Part shown: positions 1 to 5,523 of the stretch, one piece after another
Position numbering within the stretch: the stretch's first letter is position 1
Layout of the letters: each line of letters begins with the position of its first letter
Assembly (NCBI GenBank): GCA_001805005.1
Contig: MHDO01000092.1
Coordinates: forward strand, 1-9,488
From: Nitrospinae bacterium RIFCSPLOWO2_12_39_16
GTDB lineage: Bacteria > Nitrospinota > Nitrospinia > UBA9942
DNA: 9,488 nucleotides
Direction of reading: 5' to 3'
The notes under the pieces: generated by a model
Seen by the model: the letters and a program-made list of their open reading frames with translations, nothing else
Told to the model about the DNA's origin: nothing
The model's database searches: none
Program-made: the position numbers and the translations under genes

Positions 1-171
1 AGCAGTCTTCACTTCAGAGACTTCTATCTTTAAAATCTTGCCTGCCTCATCTTTTGTAAGACTGTGGCAGCTTGCACAATCCCCTGCACACCCCTTCCCC
101 TCAAATGAGAATGAAGTTAACGGAGTAAAAAAAATAGTAAGGGGGAAAATTAAAGTTAAGATAAACTTCAT
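1..171 (-). CDS. Exported CXXCH protein, N-terminal fragment (possibly DsbC-like family)
   Basis: This is the first 57 codons of a gene that runs off the left edge; it was read directly from the sequence. Residues 1-22 form a signal peptide: a Lys, then a long hydrophobic stretch ending in Thr-Ser-Phe-Ser, followed by a Gly/Lys-rich segment. Directly after it come Cys28, Cys32, Cys35 and His36. Cys32-Ala-Ser-Cys-His36 fits the c-type heme attachment motif, so the protein should be periplasmic. The motif followed by Ser-Leu-Thr-Lys and an acidic helix recalls small DsbC-like thiol/heme proteins annotated in Geobacter-type bacteria; that family call is from memory and uncertain. The ATG at 171 is preceded by AAGGA (176..180) only 4 bases away. 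It lies 160 bases beyond the nuoN stop, so it may be in the same transcript or separate. A functional link to complex I is not shown. Confidence 0.7.
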   Translation of the reverse strand, partial: MKFILTLIFPLTIFFTPLTSFSFEGKGCAGDCASCHSLTKDEAGKILKIEVSEVKTA

Positions 172-259
172 ATTATCCTTATTTTGCCACTGACTTTCAC
201 TGACTAAAGATTTAAAGAAGATGAGAAAATAAAAAGTTTAGAATATGGGAAAGTTCAAT

Positions 260-299
260 CTTAATTTCTTAACTTCATAACTTCTTAACCTCTTTTACT
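260..299. repeat. Degenerate octamer tandem array downstream of nuoN
   Basis: Five consecutive 8-base units are visible: CTTAATTT, CTTAACTT, CATAACTT, CTTAACCT and CTTTTACT. The same type of unit makes up the array at 1878..1917 in the 3' end of nuoM, in the same orientation. It follows the nuoN stop by about 30 bases and is non-coding. Confidence 0.7.
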
Positions 300-322
300 A
301 AATCTGTGTAAGTCTGTGGCTA
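299..322. repeat. Probable dispersed 'CTGTGTAAGTCTGTGGC' motif
   Basis: This 24-base stretch, adjoining the octamer array, contains CTGTG twice with a 10-base period. Similar strings recur in intergenic regions of many uncultured bacterial genomes, as I remember them. Only one copy is in this window, so its repeat status is inferred from recognition alone. Confidence 0.35.
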
Positions 323-331
323 ATTCATCAT

Positions 332-1828
332 TTAAAATGAGAGGTATGACTGCTGTGCAAGCGCAATGTAATCAGAGGGGAGTATGCCCATACGCAATAC
401 ACCATAAGCCGCTATAATCATTGCAATAATCATTGCCGTTGAGAAAACCAGATTTGGTCTTAACTCCGCATCTGACAAGGCTGGCTCAGGCTCTTTCATA
501 TACATTGCCACTGTTATTCTTAGATAATAGTAAACAGATACTACACTATTTATTACCCCGATAATTGCAAGGCCGATATAACCTGACTTTATAGCGGCAG
601 AAAAAATATAGAATTTCCCCATAAAACCTGCTGTGGGGGGTATCCCTGCAAGTGAGAATAAAAATAAACTCATTGTTGCAGCAGCAACAGGATGCCTATA
701 GGCAAGCCCTGTATAATCATCTACATTAACCTTCTTCTCACCCTTCCCTCCAACCACAATAATAATCCCGAATGCGCCTATATTCATAAATGTATATGCC
801 AGCATGTAATATAATATACCGCCAATGCCAAGCTCATTCGCAGAAACAAACGCCACAAGCACATATCCTGCATGAGCAATACTTGAATAAGCAAGCATCC
901 TCTTTACATTGTTCTGAACAAGTGCAATCACATTTCCGACAGTCATTGTCAAAACTGCGAGCACCCAGATTAAATCAACCCATACACCCTGAAGTGACGG
1001 CAGTCCCTCAAAAAATACCCTCGCAAAGGCTGCAAATGCCGCTGCCTTCGGACCTGCAGACATAAATGCTGTTATAGGCGAAGGTGCGCCTTCATATACA
1101 TCAGGAGTCCACATATGAAATGGAACAGAAGCAATCTTAAAACCAAATCCCACCACAAGAAGAACCATTCCCATTATAAGAATTGGGTTCCCAAAATTAG
1201 CCTCAGCTATAAATCCTGAAATCCCTTTGAGGTTTGTTGTGCCTGTAGCGCCGTAGAGGAGTGCAATACCGTAAAGGAGAAAACCTGTAGCAAATGAACC
1301 GAGAAGGAAATATTTTAATGACGATTCATTGGATGTCAGTCTGTTTCTTGTATAGCCGGCAAGAACATAGAGGCTTATGGACATAAGCTCAAGCCCAAGG
1401 AAGATGGTAATTAAATCCGCCCCGCCTCCCATAATCATCATCCCGACAGTGGCAAAAAGAATAAGGGAATAATATTCTCCATGATTGATGCCCTCGTCCT
1501 TCACATATTTCACTGAGATGAGTATTGTCAGCCCTGTGCCGAGCAGAAAGATTAATCTGAAGAAGCGGGAGTAGTTATCAAGAATCCACAGCCCGTTAAA
1601 TGAATATTCGGTCCCTCCCTCCTGTGTAAATACAAGGAAAGTGGCATAGGCTACACCTATAAAACTTATATATCCCAGATGGTCTCCCCCCTTTCCAGCC
1701 CCCCCTTTATAAGAAGTGGAATGGTGGGGTGTAAAGGCATGTAATAGCAATACTATTATCGCAAAGATAGTTACAACAATCTCCGGATATATGCTTGCCA
1801 AATTAATTGTCGGTATAATTATTTCCAT
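332..1828 (-). CDS. nuoN: NADH-quinone oxidoreductase subunit N (NuoN)
   Basis: NuoN is the antiporter-like membrane subunit of complex I nearest the NuoJ/K/A/H core and forms one proton channel of the membrane arm. The protein has 498 residues, close to the usual length, and about 14 membrane helices. Family residues visible include Glu147 in helix 5 (Leu-Glu-Leu-Met-Ser), Lys231 in Gly-Phe-Lys-Ile-Ala-Ser-Val-Pro-Phe-His, the Trp-Thr-Pro-Asp-Val-Tyr-Glu-Gly-Ala-Pro motif (240-248), Lys261 in Gly-Pro-Lys-Ala, and Lys405 in Gly-Phe-Met-Gly-Lys-Phe. The gene starts 14 bases after the nuoM stop. The ATG at 1828 has no recognisable Shine-Dalgarno, the upstream bases belonging to a repeat array. 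An oddity is a Gly/Lys-rich hydrophilic insert at about residues 35-50 between the first two helices, encoded by G-rich repeat-like DNA. As last gene of the nuo set it is followed by a repeat-filled gap. Confidence 0.97.
   Translation of the reverse strand: MEIIIPTINLASIYPEIVVTIFAIIVLLLHAFTPHHSTSYKGGAGKGGDHLGYISFIGVAYATFLVFTQEGGTEYSFNGLWILDNYSRFFRLIFLLGTGLTILISVKYVKDEGINHGEYYSLILFATVGMMIMGGGADLITIFLGLELMSISLYVLAGYTRNRLTSNESSLKYFLLGSFATGFLLYGIALLYGATGTTNLKGISGFIAEANFGNPILIMGMVLLVVGFGFKIASVPFHMWTPDVYEGAPSPITAFMSAGPKAAAFAAFARVFFEGLPSLQGVWVDLIWVLAVLTMTVGNVIALVQNNVKRMLAYSSIAHAGYVLVAFVSANELGIGGILYYMLAYTFMNIGAFGIIIVVGGKGEKKVNVDDYTGLAYRHPVAAATMSLFLFSLAGIPPTAGFMGKFYIFSAAIKSGYIGLAIIGVINSVVSVYYYLRITVAMYMKEPEPALSDAELRPNLVFSTAMIIAMIIAAYGVLRMGILPSDYIALAQQSYLSF
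1681..1726 (-). repeat. G-rich repeat-like insert inside nuoN
   Basis: Read on the coding strand, this stretch contains AAAGGGGGG twice, separated by five bases, preceded by CACTTCTTAT. It encodes a Tyr-Lys-Gly-Gly-Ala-Gly-Lys-Gly-Gly segment that does not resemble the hydrophobic NuoN core around it. Strings of this form are common as dispersed intergenic repeats in several uncultured bacterial lineages (from memory). The reading frame is intact through it. Confidence 0.5.
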
Positions 1829-1840
1829 AACAGTTTATGA

Positions 1841-1917
1841 GTTCAGGAGTTGAGGAGTTCAGGAGTTGAGGAGTTTAACTCTTTTACTCTTTTACTCTTT
1901 AACTCCTTAACTTCTTT
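1841..1917. repeat. Inverted pair of octamer arrays at the nuoM 3' end
   Basis: Positions 1841..1856 and 1857..1872 are two perfect copies of a 16-base unit made of GTTCAGGA plus GTTGAGGA. From 1878 to 1917 there are five units of the form ACTCTTTT, ACTCTTTT, ACTCTTTA, ACTCCTTA and ACTTCTTT. The second array resembles the first in inverted orientation, meeting at GAGTT-T-AACTC (1871..1881), so the whole can fold as an imperfect hairpin. It encodes the last residues of NuoM including its stop codon. Confidence 0.8.
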
Positions 1918-3438
1918 CTTTGCCTCTCTCTTCTCCCCTTCGTCAATATCCTTTGTATATTTAATCTGTTCAATCAGGTGCTCAACTGAAACCTGCATCT
2001 TATCCAGAAACGGCTTTGGATATATGCCAATCCATATAATAAAGACAAGTATCGGAATCATGTATGCGTATTCACGGAAGTTCATGTCGCTCAAATGCCT
2101 GTTTTTATCATTCGTAATCTCGCCAAGAATCACCCTCTGATACATCCAGAGGAGGTATATGGCACCAAGTATAAGCCCGATTGTTGCAACCGCACCATAC
2201 CAGACATTTAATTTGAATGTCCCAATGAGAATAAGCAGTTCACCAACAAAACCATTCGTCCCGGGGACACCCATTGAGGAAAATGCCACAACTAAAAGCA
2301 ATAGCGCAAAGAACGGCATTACCTTCCAGATCCCACCATATTCAGATATTAATCGTGTATGCCTCCTCTCATAGATAATCCCAACCATCAAGAAGAGGGC
2401 GCCTGTGGAAAAACCATGATTAATCATCTGAAGAATACTCCCCTGAATCCCGTGGGCATTAAGTGCAAACATGCCGAGCATACAATAACCGAGGTGGCTG
2501 ACACTTGAATACGCAACGAGTTTCTTCACATCATCCTGTGCAATTGAGAGTAATGCACCGTATATAATCCCTATGAGTGAAAGCCATGCAATAAAGGGGA
2601 TAAAATCAATTGTTGCCTGCGGAAACATCGGGAGGCTGAATCTCAAAAATCCGTAGGTCCCCATTTTAAGCAGGACACCTGCAAGGATTACACTCCCCGC
2701 AGTAGGTGCCTCCACATGGGCATCAGGCAGCCATGTATGAAATGGAAACATCGGCACTTTAATAGCAAAGGCAAGGAAGAATGCAAGGAACAGCCAGAAC
2801 TGAACACCAAACGGCAGGTTCAGTCCGTAATAGTCAAGGATATTAAATGTATATACGCCTGTCTGTGAATGATTAATGAAATATAAAACAAGTATTGCAA
2901 CAAGCATGAGGACACTCCCGCTCATTGTATAAATGAAAAACTTTACTGCCGCATAGACTCTGCGCGGGCCGCCCCATATACCAATTATAAAATACATAGG
3001 AATCAGCATCACTTCCCAGAATACATAGAAGAGGAAGAAATCAAGTGAGCAGAATACACCGACCATCCCTGTCTCAAGGAAGAGGATTGAAATCATATAT
3101 TCCTTAACCTTCTCTGTTACAGCACTCCATGTAGAGAGTATTGCAAGTGCTGAGAGGAGTGTCGTCATAAGGACAAGGAGGAGGCTTATGCCGTCAATCC
3201 CCATGTGGTAGCTTATACCAAACTCCTCTATCCACGGTATCTTCTCAACAAACTGCATCGCCCATGTCCTTGAATCAAAATTAAAATATAGCGGGATTGA
3301 GATTATGAAATTAACTACAGCAGTAATGAATGCAATCCACTGGATGAGCTTATAGTTCTCCTTATTTATAAATAGTATAAGAAGAATACCCACCAACGGT
3401 AAATATGTGATAACTGAAAGAATCGGAAAATTAATCAT
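1843..3438 (-). CDS. nuoM: NADH-quinone oxidoreductase subunit M (NuoM)
   Basis: NuoM is the central antiporter-like subunit of the complex I membrane arm and carries one proton channel. The 531 residues show about 14 membrane helices and the complete NuoM signature: Glu142 in Phe-Trp-Glu-Val-Met-Leu-Ile-Pro-Met, Lys227 in Phe-Ala-Ile-Lys-Val-Pro, the His-Thr-Trp-Leu-Pro-Asp-Ala-His-Val-Glu-Ala-Pro stretch (234-245), Lys258 in Leu-Leu-Lys-Met-Gly, His341, and Glu400 in Gly-Phe-Val-Gly-Glu. Glu rather than Lys at that last site separates true NuoM from NuoL and NuoN. It starts 5 bases after the preceding antiporter gene with no clear Shine-Dalgarno, suggesting translational coupling. The NuoM fold ends near residue 495. 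The highly charged tail that follows (Lys/Glu-rich, then Asn-Ser-Ser-Thr-Pro-Glu-Leu-Leu-Asn-Ser) is largely encoded by the octamer repeat at 1841..1917 and is unlikely to be part of the conserved protein. Confidence 0.97.
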   Translation of the reverse strand: MINFPILSVITYLPLVGILLILFINKENYKLIQWIAFITAVVNFIISIPLYFNFDSRTWAMQFVEKIPWIEEFGISYHMGIDGISLLLVLMTTLLSALAILSTWSAVTEKVKEYMISILFLETGMVGVFCSLDFFLFYVFWEVMLIPMYFIIGIWGGPRRVYAAVKFFIYTMSGSVLMLVAILVLYFINHSQTGVYTFNILDYYGLNLPFGVQFWLFLAFFLAFAIKVPMFPFHTWLPDAHVEAPTAGSVILAGVLLKMGTYGFLRFSLPMFPQATIDFIPFIAWLSLIGIIYGALLSIAQDDVKKLVAYSSVSHLGYCMLGMFALNAHGIQGSILQMINHGFSTGALFLMVGIIYERRHTRLISEYGGIWKVMPFFALLLLVVAFSSMGVPGTNGFVGELLILIGTFKLNVWYGAVATIGLILGAIYLLWMYQRVILGEITNDKNRHLSDMNFREYAYMIPILVFIIWIGIYPKPFLDKMQVSVEHLIEQIKYTKDIDEGEKREAKKEVKELKSKRVKELNSSTPELLNS

Positions 3439-3443
3439 ATATA

Positions 3444-5204
3444 TTACTTGAATAAATAATAGGTAATAAAGAGAATCCCCCCCAAAAGCATGAAAAATGC
3501 ATAATTTCTCACCAGTCCTGTCTGGCTGAGTCTTGCAACACCGCCGAGGTCTTTCCAGAACCCGGCAATATCATTTACAATGCCGTCAATAATCTTAACA
3601 TCAAATATACGCCACAGAAAATTTGAAAACCTTAAAGTGAAATTTGTAAACCATTTATTATATATCTCGCCAAGATATTCCTCATAAATTGCAATCGGCT
3701 TATTGGCAACCCACATAAACACCTTGCTCCCCTTTCTGTAAAACCAGTCAACATCTAAGTTTAAAGTCGGCTCAGGAGTAAGCTTTTTCAACAATAGAAG
3801 GAATCCCAGCCCTGTAAATAGCAGTAACTGCATAACCTCAGCAAAATGGGATATAGTATAAGGTTCCCAGTGAACCGGGTAAGGAAGCATATCAAACAGG
3901 AATTTCGGATAGACACCTAAAAAATAACATATAAAAGCAGCAATACCCATAGCTAACTTCATATTCAGCGGTGCCTCTTTAGGTTTTATCCCCGAATCCT
4001 TGTTAAACCATATATAGTACGGCAGCTTCAATCCAACTGAGAGGAAGGTGCCTATTGAGGCTATCATAAGCATGAGGAATATAAAAATTTTATAACTCTC
4101 TGCTGCTTCAACAGTCATAGATTTACCTATAAAGCCGCTGGTTAGTGGAAAGCCTGAGATAGAAATTCCACCAGTTACTGTAAAGAGAAGAGTAATGGGC
4201 ATATATTTATAAAGACCACCGAGTTCATTCAGTTTAGATTTCCCTGTCATCTCCAGAACAGCACCTGTCCCCATGAACAGCAAGCCTTTATAAATGATAT
4301 ATGCATAGGCATGGGCAATAGCTCCGTTTATGGCCATTTCAGTCCCCATCCCCACTCCACAGACCATGTATCCCAACTGACTGACCATATGATAGGCAAG
4401 AATCCTCCTTGCGTCATTTTCTATTACGGCATAACAAACACCATAGACCGCCATGATGGGTCCTATAATGGCTAGTATTTCAAAACCGGCAAAGGCACGG
4501 ATTAATGCATATAAAGCAACCTTGGTTGTAAAGACAGATAAAAAAATCGTTCCTGTAACAGTAGCCTCGGGATAGGCGTCTGGCAGCCATGCATGTATCG
4601 GGGGAACGGCTGCATTTAAACAAAAACCTATCATGATCAGGTAAGTTGCAAGTGTAACTCCTTCCGGGGAGATAGCTCCGAATGCAAAACTCCCAACCTC
4701 TCCATGTCTGAGTAATATACCTGCAAAGAGAAACAGCCCCCCAACAATATGAACTAATAAATAACGAAACCCGGCATTGACAGCCTTTTGAGTCCTTCTA
4801 TACCATATAAGAAATACGGAGGAGAATGCCATTATTTCCCAGAACAGGAAAAGTGTTACATAGTCTCCTGCAAAGATAGCACCGAGAGAACTTCCCATAT
4901 AAAGGTAGGCAGCTACATGCTGCCCATCATCCTTGACATGGAGACTGTAAAGGACACCAATGAAAGCCATCAGTGTAAATACATGGGCAAAAACAAGGCT
5001 CAACCTATCAACCTTTCCAAAGATAAGGTCCATACCTAAGAATTGAACAGCCCCATAGGTACCCTGTGACATTAGCACTACATCTAAAAATGCAACAGCA
5101 GGGACTAACAACAGAAATGTATGTTTAACCCTCCCCTTCAGAATAGGGATTAAAAAACTACCCAGAATAAATAAAAAGGCGGGGTTTATCCACAGGTTAG
5201 TCAT
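3444..5204 (-). CDS. NuoL-position antiporter subunit: Mrp/antiporter-D-like core with NuoL-type lateral-helix tail
   Basis: This 586-residue membrane protein occupies the nuoL position before nuoM. Its core (about 1-470) matches proton-conducting transporter subunits of the Mrp D/NuoL superfamily: Glu123 in Phe-Trp-Glu-Ile-Met-Ala-Phe, the Pro-Pro-Ile-His-Ala-Trp-Leu-Pro-Asp-Ala motif (201-210), Lys228 in Thr-Thr-Lys-Val-Ala, Lys306 in Tyr-Lys-Gly-Leu-Leu-Phe-Met-Gly, and Lys361 in Gly-Phe-Ile-Gly-Lys-Ser-Met. At the usual helix-7 lysine it has Asn197. The core reads like proteins named 'Na+/H+ antiporter subunit D' rather than classical NuoL. After Asp-Trp-Phe-Tyr-Arg (486-490) comes a long amphipathic stretch, then Asp-Gly-Ile-Val-Asn (540-544), Gln-Thr-Gly-Leu-Val-Arg-Asn-Tyr (561-568) and a final membrane helix, the pattern of the NuoL lateral helix and its anchor. 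ATG 5204 has AAGGAGA (5211..5217) six bases upstream and overlaps the previous gene by eight bases. It most likely forms the distal end of the arm; ion specificity (H+ or Na+) cannot be read from sequence. Confidence 0.9.
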   Translation of the reverse strand: MTNLWINPAFLFILGSFLIPILKGRVKHTFLLLVPAVAFLDVVLMSQGTYGAVQFLGMDLIFGKVDRLSLVFAHVFTLMAFIGVLYSLHVKDDGQHVAAYLYMGSSLGAIFAGDYVTLFLFWEIMAFSSVFLIWYRRTQKAVNAGFRYLLVHIVGGLFLFAGILLRHGEVGSFAFGAISPEGVTLATYLIMIGFCLNAAVPPIHAWLPDAYPEATVTGTIFLSVFTTKVALYALIRAFAGFEILAIIGPIMAVYGVCYAVIENDARRILAYHMVSQLGYMVCGVGMGTEMAINGAIAHAYAYIIYKGLLFMGTGAVLEMTGKSKLNELGGLYKYMPITLLFTVTGGISISGFPLTSGFIGKSMTVEAAESYKIFIFLMLMIASIGTFLSVGLKLPYYIWFNKDSGIKPKEAPLNMKLAMGIAAFICYFLGVYPKFLFDMLPYPVHWEPYTISHFAEVMQLLLFTGLGFLLLLKKLTPEPTLNLDVDWFYRKGSKVFMWVANKPIAIYEEYLGEIYNKWFTNFTLRFSNFLWRIFDVKIIDGIVNDIAGFWKDLGGVARLSQTGLVRNYAFFMLLGGILFITYYLFK

Positions 5205-5523
5205 AATAATTCTCCTTTTTCATAAGCCACGCATGCCCCACTCCCTTACAAACTATTATCATGATAATACAGCCTATAAATCCATAGACCGACCAAAATC
5301 CCCATATCTCTTCACCAATGAATTCCTCATCAGCAGCATGCCCTTTATGGGACAAATTAGCAGACGCATGCTCACCTTGGGGCAAATCAACAGGATGTTC
5401 AGTATGGAACAGATGTTCTCCAATATCCAATAGAACAATCACTATCAGCGTAATATAAAAGAATCTCCTAAGTTTCCCCGAATTCTCAGGATTACCTATA
5501 TAATCAACAGCCTTCTTAATCAC
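5197..5523 (-). CDS. Small two-helix membrane protein with histidine-rich loop, coupled to antiporter subunits
   Basis: I do not recognise a named family for this 108-residue protein. It has a basic N-terminus, a membrane helix at about 20-36, a hydrophilic loop (37-72) with His37, His40, His43, His52, His59 and His62 plus an acidic patch, a second helix at about 74-92, and a charged tail ending Asn-Tyr-Tyr-Asp. Both ends probably lie on the same side of the membrane with the loop outside. The start is GTG at 5523, chosen because a near-perfect AAGGAGG (5531..5537) sits seven bases upstream; it overlaps the stop of the MrpD-like gene by four bases (GTGA). Its own stop overlaps the next antiporter gene by eight bases. 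Small proteins ending in a similar Tyr-Tyr-Asp appear between antiporter-D genes in some proteobacteria, as I recall. Its placement implies an accessory or linker subunit of the expanded membrane arm. Confidence 0.88.
   Translation of the reverse strand: MIKKAVDYIGNPENSGKLRRFFYITLIVIVLLDIGEHLFHTEHPVDLPQGEHASANLSHKGHAADEEFIGEEIWGFWSVYGFIGCIIMIIVCKGVGHAWLMKKENYYD
5211..5217 (-). promoter_or_regulatory. Shine-Dalgarno of the NuoL-position antiporter gene
   Basis: AAGGAGA on the minus strand ends six bases before ATG 5204 and lies inside the 3' end of the small two-helix gene, consistent with coupled translation of the two genes. Confidence 0.85.

Larger units (their letters stand above)
172..331. 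other. Intergenic region with short repeats downstream of nuoN
   Basis: This gap separates the nuoN stop from the exported CXXCH gene. It is A+T-rich and contains an octamer array (260..299), a short 'taaatctgtgtaag...tggcta' type motif (299..322), and two copies of CACTGACT at 188..195 and 198..205. I see no convincing stem-loop followed by a T-run that would mark a Rho-independent terminator, and no clear promoter for the downstream gene, so where the nuo transcript ends cannot be stated. Confidence 0.6.

Noticed and set aside
172..331. Rho-independent terminator after nuoN
   Set aside because: No GC-rich stem followed by a T-run on the minus strand could be found in this gap.
790..1065. 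91-codon open frame on the plus strand
   Set aside because: It is antisense to the conserved core of nuoN and has no independent support.
1850..2140. 96-codon open frame on the plus strand
   Set aside because: It begins in the octamer repeat and runs antisense to nuoM; the Ser/Phe-rich start is just translated repeat.
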